From positions 310,001 to 374,000 of the forward strand of contig NZ_BBQF01000002.1 of NCBI RefSeq assembly GCF_000813345.1: DNA of 64,000 bases. The letters are read 5' to 3'. Position numbers and translations under genes: made by a program. This DNA is from Sulfurospirillum arsenophilum NBRC 109478. Its GTDB lineage: Bacteria; Campylobacterota; Campylobacteria; Campylobacterales; Sulfurospirillaceae. This document shows, piece by piece, positions 27,403-36,191 of the stretch. Within the stretch, counting starts at the first letter, position 1. Each line of letters opens with the position of its first letter. The notes under the pieces were generated by a model. It was not told the DNA's origin, did not search any database, and saw nothing but the letters and a program-made list of their open reading frames with translations.

Positions 27403-28763
27403 AGCATCGCCCCTATGTCATGGATAATTTTATTGATCACCTCTGTTTTGCTCTCCGGTAAATTGACCTTTGATTTTTCATAGGCAAAACAGCGATCTGG
27501 TAGTGGGAGTTTTCCTTTTTCAATAATGCGGATATTGCCAGAATCATCGCGAATCGTGATGACTTCATTGTTGTTGATGATATGCGGTGAAAAAGGAACG
27601 TCTATAAGACCACTTTTGATGGTGTTAAACACCTTGCGCCACAAGGTATCGGCAGGGTCATTAAAGACAGCGTCCATAATGGCACGAACTTCCAGTTCCA
27701 AGTTCTCCTCTTCCTCAGCATCATGCACTTGTGGCAGACCCTTGAGGGTGCGAAGCGTGTATTTGGTATTGGCAACCGATTGGGCATTGCACTGCATGGT
27801 AGGTATACCAAAAGCTTCATCACGGGTTTTGATGATAATTTTATCGGCTCGTACCATCGCAGCGATGACGGTATTGGTGTTGATAAGCGAATCGGAGAGG
27901 TTTTTATCCCTTGGAAATGCGCCCATCCATTGGTGATACACAAGGTTGATGATGGCGTCGCTTCCACCAAACATATCGGCATATTCACGGGCTAGTTTTT
28001 TAAGAACATTCGATGTTACAATGTCTTGCATCATGGAGCCATTTTGTGAAAAACTCACGGAAAAGGACTTTACACCTTCTTCAATGGAAAGGAGCATCTC
28101 GATGAGCTGAATGACGATGACGATACACGGAGGAACGAGTGTCGCTGTCAGTGGTCCAAAAGACTCACGGTTGATCGGCTCGTTAAGCGTTGAGTATTTA
28201 GCACAGACTTTATCGACGTATTTCCAATACAAAAAGGCTTTATCAAGTGGAAAGTTTTTTGAGTACGGAAGCATATAGGTAATCGGTCCACCTTCGATCT
28301 CGAAGATGCCTGAAGCTAGGGCTGTTTCAACCAAAAGCCTCGCATCGGGTGTGCCGTGACGAAGACTCACAGGTTTATTAAAATGTGTCATCATTTTACG
28401 CGTAGTGCGATAGCCGTGATTAACCAGAGGATAACCGTTGAGCATATCCATCTCATTCTCTTCGGAGAGCGTAAGCATCTTTTTTGCCATCGCGTAATCA
28501 TTGAGTCTGGTGTTACTATCAATGGTGAGAGGTAGAACATCGATGTCCGCTTTCATAAACTCTTCATAAAGTTCAAACATCTTTTTATAGGTCGGAAACC
28601 CACCACGAGGTTGAACTAAAAGACGATCGCGCTTTTTGAAATGATGCGAGATAAACATCTCTTTATTGGCATTGCGTATAAAATCTTCAATCTCATCAAA
28701 ATCAAAACTATCGGCATATTCATTTCGGGTGATGACATCACGCTCTTTTTGGAGTAAACTCAT
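27399..28763 (-). CDS. glmE: Glutamate mutase epsilon (large, TIM-barrel) subunit
   Basis: With the B12 subunit it converts L-glutamate to (2S,3S)-3-methylaspartate by a radical carbon-skeleton rearrangement. The 454 residues align by pattern with Clostridium cochlearium GlmE. The glutamate-binding residues known there (R66, R100, R149, E171, Y177, Y181) correspond to R53 (QPRGGFPTY), R86 (DSNTRLND), R135 (RHGTPDARLL), E157, Y163 and Y167 (IEGGPITYMLPYSK), with the same spacing. K313 and E317 (IIKTRDEAFGIPT) match the cofactor-contact pair. This makes glutamate the probable substrate. ATGA overlaps join it to both neighbours. Confidence 0.9.
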   Translation of the reverse strand: MSLLQKERDVITRNEYADSFDFDEIEDFIRNANKEMFISHHFKKRDRLLVQPRGGFPTYKKMFELYEEFMKADIDVLPLTIDSNTRLNDYAMAKKMLTLSEENEMDMLNGYPLVNHGYRTTRKMMTHFNKPVSLRHGTPDARLLVETALASGIFEIEGGPITYMLPYSKNFPLDKAFLYWKYVDKVCAKYSTLNEPINRESFGPLTATLVPPCIVIVIQLIEMLLSIEEGVKSFSVSFSQNGSMMQDIVTSNVLKKLAREYADMFGGSDAIINLVYHQWMGAFPRDKNLSDSLINTNTVIAAMVRADKIIIKTRDEAFGIPTMQCNAQSVANTKYTLRTLKGLPQVHDAEEEENLELEVRAIMDAVFNDPADTLWRKVFNTIKSGLIDVPFSPHIINNNEVITIRDDSGNIRIIEKGKLPLPDRCFAYEKSKVNLPESKTEVINKIIHDIGAML

Positions 28764-29164
28764 GCTCGCTCCTTTACAAAACGCTCTATCTCATCAAGTC
28801 CCGTATTCAGATCAATTTGATGAAAAACAAGATCAAACCCATACGATTTATACTTGGGAACAATATCGCTTTGCGCCGCTTCGCCTACTGCAAGATTGCC
28901 ACCGATCACAAAAATAACATCTTTGAGATCATATTCGGAGCGTAAAAATTGTAAGTCTCGGCACCAGCCCTCCGCTTCACCGTTGAGTGAAGAGATAAGC
29001 AGTATGTCTGCATCTGTTTCGACGACAGCGTCAATAAACTCTTCTAATGAAGTATTGACACCAAGGTTAAACACCTCAAAACCTCTCGCTTGCAATGATA
29101 TATCAATGAGTCTGTTTGCGACAACATGAATATCATTACCCACCACACCTGTGACTACTTTCAT
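28760..29164 (-). CDS. glmS: Glutamate mutase sigma (B12-binding) subunit
   Basis: 134 residues with the cobalamin-binding Rossmann fold. The His-on signature DxHxxG appears as D11-I-H13-V-V-A16, that is, with Ala instead of the usual Gly; the axial H13 and D11 are kept. SSL (58-60) and GGN (88-90) are also in place. It is first in a four-gene operon with the large subunit, MutL and a ligase. The intergenic region upstream (29165-29249) is shared with a divergent cytochrome gene; I see no B12 riboswitch there. Confidence 0.9.
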   Translation of the reverse strand: MKVVTGVVGNDIHVVANRLIDISLQARGFEVFNLGVNTSLEEFIDAVVETDADILLISSLNGEAEGWCRDLQFLRSEYDLKDVIFVIGGNLAVGEAAQSDIVPKYKSYGFDLVFHQIDLNTGLDEIERFVKERA

Positions 29165-29249
29165 GGACTGACCTAAAATTTGAATGATTTTGCATTCTAT
29201 CTTAACGTGATTAAAGATATAATTAACACAAATCTTCTAAAGTGAGTCT

Positions 29250-29609
29250 ATGTCAAAAAAAGCCTTTTTGTTTCTTATTTTTCTCATTCTAACACTCAAT
29301 AGTGTTGTGTTTGCATGCGGTGGAAGCTGTTTGGAGTGTCATTCTAAACTTCAGCCCTACATCAATGACCAAAATCATATTGTTTTAAATGAATGTATCA
29401 CGTGTCATAATAAACCCTCTGAGCAAGGGCAATGTGGTAAAGACTGTTTTGATTGCCATTCACAAGAAAAACTCTATGCAAACAAAGACATTATTGCACA
29501 TCAAGAACTCAAACTCTGTGCATCATGTCACAAAGAAAAAGTCGATTTTATGCTTCCAAAACGCTCAACTATTTCCAATCAACAAAATCTAATACAACTC
29601 TTCAAATAA
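29250..29609 (+). CDS. Small periplasmic tetraheme cytochrome c
   Basis: 119 residues: a signal peptide (about 1-22, ending VVFA) and four CxxCH heme sites (CLECH, CITCH, CFDCH, CASCH). Extra cysteines in the first and third sites (CGGSCLECH, CGKDCFDCH) are unusual. It probably carries electrons in the periplasm for anaerobic respiration. It is divergent from the glutamate mutase operon and 13 bp ahead of the rraA-like gene; no partner oxidoreductase is encoded nearby. Confidence 0.85.
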   Translation: MSKKAFLFLIFLILTLNSVVFACGGSCLECHSKLQPYINDQNHIVLNECITCHNKPSEQGQCGKDCFDCHSQEKLYANKDIIAHQELKLCASCHKEKVDFMLPKRSTISNQQNLIQLFK

Positions 29610-29622
29610 ACTAGGAGCAATT

Positions 29623-30102
29623 ATGAAATTTTACACGGCAGACCTATGTGATAAATACCCTGAAAATATTCAGGTACTTGACCCCATCCTAAAATCATAT
29701 GGCGGTTCCAAACGTGTTATGGGACAAATCGTCACCGTTAAACTCTCGGGAAGTAACAAAACACTCGTCGAGCTTCTTAAAAGTGAAGGAAAAGGTCAAA
29801 TAGCGGTCGTGGATGTCGATGCCAAATACACCGCTGTGGTGGGTGATAACCTCATGAAATTTGCTCACGAGAACAACTGGGCAGGCATTATCATCAACGG
29901 CTATGTGCGAGATACTAAAAATACGAAAGAGATTGATGTCGCTCTTTTTGCCCTTGGAACCTGTCCTAAAAAGACGATGGAAGCCTGCGAAGGATCTTTA
30001 CATGTAAAGGTAATTTTTGGAGGTGTTAGCTTTAACGAAGGCGATTATCTTTATGCTGATCGCGATGGTATTATTGTGAGCGAGACTCCATTGGAGATGT
30101 AA
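29623..30102 (+). CDS. rraA: RraA-like protein (RNase E regulator or aldolase family)
   Basis: 159 residues, full length for RraA: LCDKYPENIQVLDP, FGG-like core (GGSKRVMGQIVTVK), ADLV-equivalent VVDVDAKYTAVVGDN, and IIINGYVRDTKNTKEIDVALF, keeping the conserved Arg-Asp pair. In E. coli RraA inhibits RNase E, but epsilonproteobacteria generally lack RNase E, and the same fold includes HMG/oxaloacetate aldolases, whose active site uses that Arg-Asp. So the name describes the family, not a proven role. Its 3' end overlaps the convergent cysteine-rich gene by 32 bp. A palindrome is read as SLHVKV. Confidence 0.88.
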   Translation: MKFYTADLCDKYPENIQVLDPILKSYGGSKRVMGQIVTVKLSGSNKTLVELLKSEGKGQIAVVDVDAKYTAVVGDNLMKFAHENNWAGIIINGYVRDTKNTKEIDVALFALGTCPKKTMEACEGSLHVKVIFGGVSFNEGDYLYADRDGIIVSETPLEM

Positions 30103-30523
30103 CCGAGCATTTTTGCATTATCTTTTTCCAGTCCACATCAAAGTGCTTACGTATAAAAGCTTTGGTGTGGGGAACAATGCACGCTGAACAATCTAAGTGT
30201 GCCACATTTTCATACACAAACATCCCACTCTTTTTAGAACCAATCGAACACTCACTTTTACATGTAACGCCCTCTTCTACCCTCAGCCCTTCATCATTAA
30301 AGCGAAAATGAGGACACGCACATAAATAACAGTTAAGCGCTTTAATGTCATGGCACTTTTGTTTGTTAGCATACAAAGGGCAAAAATTAGGTTCTTTTTC
30401 AACCATATTTTCAAAGAAAAAATAATCAATTATCATCTCTTTTGTATACTTTTGAGCACTCAATTTTTCAACAATGACACGATGTTTGTTAGCATGTGTT
30501 TCAAACCACTCCAAATAGCTCAT
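30071..30523 (-). CDS. Cysteine-rich conserved protein, probable metal binding
   Basis: About 150 residues from the ATG giving MSYLEWFETHAN; a start 21 bases further upstream (30544) is also open. The protein has about a dozen cysteines in clusters (FCPLYANKQKCH, LNCYLCACPHFRF, CKSECSIGSK, HLDCSACIVPHT). The C-x2-C-x-CP and C-x2-C patterns suggest an Fe-S or zinc site. I do not know a name for this family. It is divergent from the small periplasmic gene at 30598 and overlaps the end of rraA. A palindrome is read as VTCKSE. Confidence 0.75.
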   Translation of the reverse strand: MSYLEWFETHANKHRVIVEKLSAQKYTKEMIIDYFFFENMVEKEPNFCPLYANKQKCHDIKALNCYLCACPHFRFNDEGLRVEEGVTCKSECSIGSKKSGMFVYENVAHLDCSACIVPHTKAFIRKHFDVDWKKIMQKCSVTSPMESRSQ

Positions 30524-30597
30524 AAAATTTGCATTTCCTTTCAAAAATTGACATCGAACGTGAAGATTTTATTGTAAAATTCCGGCAAAGGAATGAT

Positions 30598-31020
30598 ATG
30601 AAAAGATTATTGATTATTTTAGCACTAATTTCGAGACTCGTTGCTGAGGATGCAAATGATTTAGACGAAATCAAAGAAGAAGACATCCCTAAAATTCTCT
30701 CCATTATTAAAGATGGTACCAAAGAGCATTTACCGATGATGTTGGATGATTACACAACACTAGTTGATATCGTCAGTGTTAACAATGCTATCGAATATAG
30801 AAACCGTATCAATTCCGCGAATGAACATGTTAAAACGATTCTTAAAGCCGATAAAGGCACGCTTATTAAAACAACGTTTGAGAACAATAAAAGCTATCTT
30901 TGCAATGATTATGAAACACGTTCACTTTTGAAAAAAGGGGCTGTTTTTATCTATGTCTTTTTCGATATGAATAATACAGAACTTTTTAAATTCTCTATTC
31001 AAAATAAAGACTGTCAGTAA
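30598..31020 (+). CDS. Small secreted protein of unknown function
   Basis: 140 residues from the ATG at 30598, preceded by AAAGGA; a longer open frame from 30529 lacks a ribosome site and would bury the signal peptide. Residues 1-17 (MKRLLIILALISRLVAE) look like a signal peptide. The rest is a mixed alpha/beta sequence with two cysteines (LCNDYE and near the end, KDCQ) that could form a disulfide. No family recognised. A strong hairpin follows the stop directly. Confidence 0.7.
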   Translation: MKRLLIILALISRLVAEDANDLDEIKEEDIPKILSIIKDGTKEHLPMMLDDYTTLVDIVSVNNAIEYRNRINSANEHVKTILKADKGTLIKTTFENNKSYLCNDYETRSLLKKGAVFIYVFFDMNNTELFKFSIQNKDCQ

Positions 31021-31054
31021 CTTCTTACATGTAAAATGTTTACATGTAAGAAGT
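31020..31054. terminator. Bidirectional terminator made of two TTACATGTAA copies
   Basis: Two palindromes (31025-31034 and 31040-31049) are arranged as a 16-bp perfect inverted repeat: CTTCTTACATGTAAA with its exact complement, loop ATG. It lies between the convergent small secreted protein and clpB. Each arm is also self-complementary, so alternative structures are possible. Confidence 0.8.
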
Positions 31055-31064
31055 ATTTACTTTT

Positions 31065-33638
31065 TTAGCGTTTGTTGATCACAATCTCGCCATCTTTGGC
31101 ATCGATGATGATGCTCTCACCTTCATGCAATTTCTCTTCCAAAATGAGCTCAGCCAATTTATCTTCAACAAGTTCATACAAAGCGCGTTTAAGTGGACGG
31201 GCACCATACACTGGGTCAAATCCAGCTTCGGCTATCAAAGACTTAGCCGATTTTGAAAGCTCCGCTTTGATCTCTTTTGCAGCCAACTTCGTCTCAATAT
31301 CTTTAAACATAATGCTCACAATCTCACGTAAGCCATCTTCATTGAGTGGATTAAAGATAATGATGTCATCTAGGCGATTCAGAAATTCTGGTTTAAAGTG
31401 ACCGCGAAGTTCTTTCATAACCTCTTCGGTACGTTTTTCACCCTCAAATTCCATAATCTTCGCACTTGCAATGTTGGACGTTAAAATAATAATGGTGTTT
31501 TTAAAATCAACCGTAACACCTTTATTGTCCGTCAAACGCCCTTCATCAAGCACTTGTAATAAGATGTTAAAGACATCAGGATGCGCTTTTTCAATCTCAT
31601 CAAAAAGTACAACACTGTACGGTTTTCTTCTAACCGCTTCGGTCAGTTGCCCACCTTCATCGTAACCGACATAACCTGGAGGTGCACCAACTAAACGACT
31701 GACGGAGTGTTTTTCCATGTATTCACTCATATCAAAACGAATCAGCGCTTTGGTTGTGTCAAACAAGAAGTTCGCCAGTGCTTTGGCACTTTGGGTTTTA
31801 CCCACACCTGTTGGTCCTAAAAAGAGGAAACTACCAATAGGTTTATTTTGCTCACTAAGTCCTGCTTTATTGCGCTTAATCGCTCGACCTATCGCTTTAA
31901 TGGCAGCATCTTGTCCCACAACCTCTTTTTTAAGATGTTCCTCAACCGCTAACACTTTCGCTTTCTCGCCTTGCAGCATTTTATTAACAGGAATGCCTGT
32001 CCATTTGCTCACAATAGTCGCGATCATCTCTTCATCAACACTATTTTTAAGCAGTGTTCCGCTCTCAACCATTTTCTCCCACTTGGCTTTAAGGTCTTCC
32101 TCTTGCTTTACAAGCTCAGGTAACTTACCATACTCTATCTCAGCGGCTTTGTTAAACTCACTGTTTTTCTTAGCTGTCTCTGCTTCACGTCGCAAAGCTT
32201 CTGACTCTGTTTTAATTGCAGCAATATCATTAAAGACACTCTTTTCTGTTTCAAACTGAACTTCTAAAGAGCGCATCTTCTCTTTGGCATCACCTAACTC
32301 TTTTTCAATGACATGTAACCGTTCATCGTTCTTTTTGTTTTTTTCCATCAAAAGCGCTTCTTTTTCAACCATCAAAGTACCAATAGATCTTTTGATGCGG
32401 CTAAGCTCTGTGGGTTCGCTCTCGATTTGCATCTTAAGTTCTGCAGCAGCCTCATCGATAAGGTCAATCGCTTTATCTGGTAAAAAACGATCACTGATGT
32501 AACGTGAACTTAGTTTTGCTGCTGCAATGAGTGCTGAGTCCATGATCGTAACATGATGATGCGCTTCAAGGCTTTCTTTAATACCCCGTAAAATTTGTAA
32601 TGCTTCGTTGATGCTAGGCTCATTCACCGTTACAGGCTGAAAACGTCGTTGTAACGCTGCATCTTTTTCGAAGTATTTTCGGTACTCTTTCAGCGTTGTG
32701 GCACCTATGGTATGAAGCTCTCCACGTGCAAGCGCAGGTTTGAGAATATTTGCAGCGTCCATACTGCCCTCACTTGCCCCCGCACCAATAATGGTGTGAA
32801 TTTCATCGATAAAAAGAATAATATTGCCACTTTTTTTCACTTCATCAATCACCGCCTTAAGTCTGTCCTCAAACTCACCACGGTACTTCGCACCCGCGAT
32901 CAATGAGCTCATATCCAACGCGACGACACTTTTGTTTTGAAGGCTTAGAGGCACATCATTGTGTGCAATTCTAAGTGCTAAGCCTTCTGCAATCGCTGTT
33001 TTACCAGTTCCTGGTTCACCGATCAGAATAGGATTGTTTTTGCTCTTTCGAATCAAAATTTGCATCATACGTTGAATCTCTTCATCACGTCCGATGACAG
33101 GATCAAGTTTGCCTTCGCTTGCTAATTTAGTTAAATTAATACCGTATTTTTCAAGTGATTCAAGGTTTTCATCGGCACTTTGTTTGTCAATTTTTTTACC
33201 ACCTCGAAGCGCTTCAAGGTTTTTCTTAAACTGTAAAAGATCAAGGTATTTACCCAGAATCTTTTTCAATGGATCACTATCGATATTGGCAAGCAACCAT
33301 GTATCAACAGAAAGGTAACTATCGCCTTTTTGTTTCATCAGCCCTTCTGCTTTTTGCAAGGACTCTACAAGAGCACGCGAAATAGAGATATTCTCCTTAG
33401 TGACATGCGAAGCTGTTGGTAATTTTTGGACTTCACTTTTAATTTCAAGTTCTATCGCGCTCTTATCAATGTTCATTTTATTAAAGACTTGATTGAGAAT
33501 AGAAGCTGAATTGGTAAGAAGTCCCCACGTTACATGTAAAGGCGTTGCTTCAGAATTTTTAGAATGCAGTGCAAGGCTAATAGCGCTCTCTATCGCTTCT
33601 CGCATTTGGTTGGTCAACTGTTCAAAAAGTGAGTTCAT
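31065..33638 (-). CDS. clpB: ClpB disaggregase
   Basis: 857 residues, ATP-driven chaperone that with DnaK rescues protein aggregates. Order: N domain with two repeats, NBD1 ([15 protein letters not shown]), M-domain coiled coil (about 400-520), NBD2 ([15 protein letters not shown]) and C-terminal domain. The upstream region has a consensus sigma-70 promoter overlapping a HAIR-like site, which fits heat-shock control by HspR. A palindrome is read as PLHVTW in the N domain (33530-33539). Confidence 0.96.
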   Translation of the reverse strand: MNSLFEQLTNQMREAIESAISLALHSKNSEATPLHVTWGLLTNSASILNQVFNKMNIDKSAIELEIKSEVQKLPTASHVTKENISISRALVESLQKAEGLMKQKGDSYLSVDTWLLANIDSDPLKKILGKYLDLLQFKKNLEALRGGKKIDKQSADENLESLEKYGINLTKLASEGKLDPVIGRDEEIQRMMQILIRKSKNNPILIGEPGTGKTAIAEGLALRIAHNDVPLSLQNKSVVALDMSSLIAGAKYRGEFEDRLKAVIDEVKKSGNIILFIDEIHTIIGAGASEGSMDAANILKPALARGELHTIGATTLKEYRKYFEKDAALQRRFQPVTVNEPSINEALQILRGIKESLEAHHHVTIMDSALIAAAKLSSRYISDRFLPDKAIDLIDEAAAELKMQIESEPTELSRIKRSIGTLMVEKEALLMEKNKKNDERLHVIEKELGDAKEKMRSLEVQFETEKSVFNDIAAIKTESEALRREAETAKKNSEFNKAAEIEYGKLPELVKQEEDLKAKWEKMVESGTLLKNSVDEEMIATIVSKWTGIPVNKMLQGEKAKVLAVEEHLKKEVVGQDAAIKAIGRAIKRNKAGLSEQNKPIGSFLFLGPTGVGKTQSAKALANFLFDTTKALIRFDMSEYMEKHSVSRLVGAPPGYVGYDEGGQLTEAVRRKPYSVVLFDEIEKAHPDVFNILLQVLDEGRLTDNKGVTVDFKNTIIILTSNIASAKIMEFEGEKRTEEVMKELRGHFKPEFLNRLDDIIIFNPLNEDGLREIVSIMFKDIETKLAAKEIKAELSKSAKSLIAEAGFDPVYGARPLKRALYELVEDKLAELILEEKLHEGESIIIDAKDGEIVINKR

Positions 33639-33663
33639 TGCATCTCCTCTATATTTTTCTATA

Positions 33664-33692
33664 ATTTTACAACTTTAGTCTATTGATGTCAA
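33664..33692 (-). promoter_or_regulatory. Sigma-70 type promoter of clpB
   Basis: On the minus strand: TTGACA (33687-33692), 17-base spacer, TAAAAT (33664-33669), reading toward clpB whose ATG is 25 bp on. This is the best consensus promoter in the window. GGAG precedes the start codon. Confidence 0.8.
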
Positions 33693-33693
33693 G
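33673..33693 (-). promoter_or_regulatory. HAIR-like HspR operator at clpB
   Basis: On the minus strand CTTGACA-N7-ACTAAAG, matching the HAIR consensus CTTGAGT-N7-ACTCAAG in 5 of 7 and 6 of 7 positions. It covers the -35 box and the spacer of the clpB promoter and shares TAGACTAAA with the cbpA site. Confidence 0.6.
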
Positions 33694-33863
33694 TTTATTT
33701 AGTAGCAAGGCATTACTTTTGTTCAATAAGCACTATCACTTTAAACCTAAAATAAATTCAAATTCTCGCAATACGTTTGGTGCTTTCATAGAAATTTTAG
33801 GGAAACTGCACTATAATCGTTCTCCAAAGAATACGCATATCTTGCGAGGAGCATACACACGCT

Positions 33864-35195
33864 ATGAAACATTTACCATTTGCTACGGCTGGCTTTATTG
33901 CCACGTTTTTAGGTATTACTACCTTTTTCTCTTCGACCCTCTTTGCGGCAGATAATGCTGAAGGAGAAAAGAGTCGTCTTGCTTCTTTGGCAAAATTTAC
34001 ACGAGTTTTGGCAACCATTGAAAAATATTATGTTGATGACATTAAAATTGATGACATCGTCAAAAAGTCTATTGAAGGACTTTTAACCAACCTCGATGCA
34101 CACTCTTCGTACCTCGATGAAAAACACTTCAAAGATCTCAAAATTCAAACCGATGGTGAATTTGGTGGTCTTGGAATTACGGTTGGTCAAAAAGATGGTG
34201 CGCTCACCGTCATCGCTCCTATGGAAGGAACACCTGCGGATAAAGCTGGTGTCAAAGCAGGCGATATTATCCTCAAAATCAACAAACAATCAACCCTCAA
34301 CATGACGATCGATGAAGCCGTTAACATCATGCGTGGCAAACCAGGTACGGGCATTGAGCTTACACTGGTTCGAGAAGGTGAAACAAAACCTCTTAACATT
34401 TCAATCGTGCGTGATATCATCAAAATTGAATCGGTTTATTCTAAAATGATTGAAAATGAGAATATCCTCTACGTACGTGTTGTCAACTTCGACAAGAACA
34501 TTGTAGGTGATGTACAAGATGCCATTACAAAATATAAAGGTGCCAAGGGCATTGTTTTAGATCTTAGAAACAACCCTGGTGGACTTTTAAACCAAGCGGT
34601 AGGTTTAGTGGATATCTTTGTTGATGAAGGCATCATCGTCTCTCAAAAAGGACGTGTCGAATCTGAAAATGCTGAATACAAAGCAAGCAAATCTGGAACA
34701 AGCACAAAATTACCACTGGTAGTGTTGGTTAACGGTGGAAGTGCCAGTGCGAGTGAAATCGTCAGTGGCTCATTACAAGATCATAAACGTGCCATTATCA
34801 TTGGTGAAAAAACCTTTGGAAAAGGAAGCGTTCAAGCAGTCCTTCCAGTCGTTGATAATGAAGCAATTCGTCTGACCATCGCTCGTTACTATCTCCCAAG
34901 TGGACGTACGATTCAAGCAGAAGGTGTAACACCTGATCTTGTTGTATATCCAGGTGATGTACCACATAAAAACAATGAACAGTCACTCAAAGAGAAAGAT
35001 CTTAAAAAGCATTTAGAGGGTGAACTTAAAAAAGTAGATGAAAACAAAACTGAAGTAAAAGATACTAAAGCAAAACCAAAAACAAAAGAGTCATCAAAAT
35101 CTGACAAAGAGATCATAAGTCAAGAGAGTCTTTTCAAAGACTTACAACTAAAAAGTGCTGTTGATGCTATCAAAGTACTTTCTATCAAAAAATAA
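33864..35195 (+). CDS. ctpA: Carboxyl-terminal processing protease (CtpA/Prc type, S41)
   Basis: 443 residues. Signal peptide (about 1-28), a PDZ domain (about 95-170: FGGLGITVGQKDGALTVIAP), and the S41 core with catalytic Ser in NGGSASASEIVSGSL and Lys in GEKTFGKGSVQ. A lysine-rich C-terminal tail of about 50 residues follows. It cleaves periplasmic proteins near their C-termini. It precedes purC by 14 bp, so it may be cotranscribed with the purine genes, an order probably without functional meaning. Confidence 0.93.
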   Translation: MKHLPFATAGFIATFLGITTFFSSTLFAADNAEGEKSRLASLAKFTRVLATIEKYYVDDIKIDDIVKKSIEGLLTNLDAHSSYLDEKHFKDLKIQTDGEFGGLGITVGQKDGALTVIAPMEGTPADKAGVKAGDIILKINKQSTLNMTIDEAVNIMRGKPGTGIELTLVREGETKPLNISIVRDIIKIESVYSKMIENENILYVRVVNFDKNIVGDVQDAITKYKGAKGIVLDLRNNPGGLLNQAVGLVDIFVDEGIIVSQKGRVESENAEYKASKSGTSTKLPLVVLVNGGSASASEIVSGSLQDHKRAIIIGEKTFGKGSVQAVLPVVDNEAIRLTIARYYLPSGRTIQAEGVTPDLVVYPGDVPHKNNEQSLKEKDLKKHLEGELKKVDENKTEVKDTKAKPKTKESSKSDKEIISQESLFKDLQLKSAVDAIKVLSIKK

Positions 35196-35209
35196 TTGAG
35201 GAGTAGCAA

Positions 35210-35923
35210 GTGAATAAAGGTGCATTGTTATACGAAGGAAAAGGTAAAAAACTGTTTTTGACAGATGATGAGAATCTTTTAGTCTCAGAATTTAAAGACG
35301 ACTTGACAGCATTCAATGCTGAGAAAAAAGGCAATGAAGCAGGCAAAGGTGCGCTTAACTGTAAAATCAGTACCCAACTCTTCCATCTTCTTGAACAACA
35401 TGGCATTAAAACGCACTTGGTAAAAACACTTGATGATACCAACCAATTAATTAAAAAAGTAAAAATCATCCCTATTGAAGTGGTTGTTAGAAACATTGCA
35501 ACAGGTTCTTTAGCAAAACGTCTTGGCATTAAAGATGGCACTGTCCTTCCATTTACACTCGTTGAGTTCTACTATAAAGATGATGCACTTGGTGATCCTA
35601 TCATTAACGATGAGCACTGTTTAATGCTTAATCTTGTAAAAAGTGAATCTGATTTGGAAGAGTTAAAAAGATTGGGACGTGAAATCAATTCTATTATGAA
35701 AAGCTTCTTTGCGGAGCGTAAACTCAAACTTGTTGACTTTAAAGTTGAATTTGGTGTTGATAAAGATGGCAATATCCTTCTCTCTGATGAAATCAGCCCT
35801 GATAGCTGTCGTTTCTGGGATATGGATACCAATGAAAAACTGGATAAAGATAGATTTAGACAAGGTTTAGGTGATGTTAAAGTTGCCTATGAAGAAGTCT
35901 TAAAACGTATCCTATCTCACTAA
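35210..35923 (+). CDS. purC: SAICAR synthetase
   Basis: 237 residues. Joins aspartate to CAIR in purine synthesis. Matches the short bacterial form: [37 protein letters not shown] and [14 protein letters not shown]. It starts the purC-purS-purQ group; purL is not in the window. GAGGAG lies before the GTG start. Confidence 0.96.
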   Translation: MNKGALLYEGKGKKLFLTDDENLLVSEFKDDLTAFNAEKKGNEAGKGALNCKISTQLFHLLEQHGIKTHLVKTLDDTNQLIKKVKIIPIEVVVRNIATGSLAKRLGIKDGTVLPFTLVEFYYKDDALGDPIINDEHCLMLNLVKSESDLEELKRLGREINSIMKSFFAERKLKLVDFKVEFGVDKDGNILLSDEISPDSCRFWDMDTNEKLDKDRFRQGLGDVKVAYEEVLKRILSH

Positions 35924-35945
35924 AATTACAAGGAAAAGATAAACG

Positions 35946-36191
35946 ATGAAAGTTATTGTCAATATTCAACTCAAAAATGGCGTTTTAGATCCACAAGGAA
36001 AAGCCGTTCATCATGCACTTGCTTCTTTAAAATTTAACGAAGTGAATGAAGTGCGTATTGGAAAACAAATCATCCTTGACATTGCTGAAAGCGATAAAGC
36101 TAAAGCAAAAGAGAGAGTAACCATTATGTGTGATGAGCTTTTAGCCAATACCGTTATTGAAGACTATTCGATTGAGTTTCCAACATGCTAG
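35946..36191 (+). CDS. purS: FGAM synthase subunit PurS
   Basis: 81 residues (KVIVNIQLKNGVLDPQGKAV, then HHALASLKF). It forms the PurLQS complex with PurQ and a small PurL, delivering ammonia to FGAR. The presence of purS implies that PurL is the small, separate type. It overlaps purQ by 7 bp. Confidence 0.94.
   Translation: MKVIVNIQLKNGVLDPQGKAVHHALASLKFNEVNEVRIGKQIILDIAESDKAKAKERVTIMCDELLANTVIEDYSIEFPTC

Noticed and set aside
29165-29249. Cobalamin riboswitch ahead of the glutamate mutase operon
   Set aside because: The gap is only 85 bp and shows no B12-box-like sequence.
30529-30597. Longer N-terminus for the small secreted protein
   Set aside because: It would place the signal peptide internally, and the ATG at 30598 has a good AAAGGA site.
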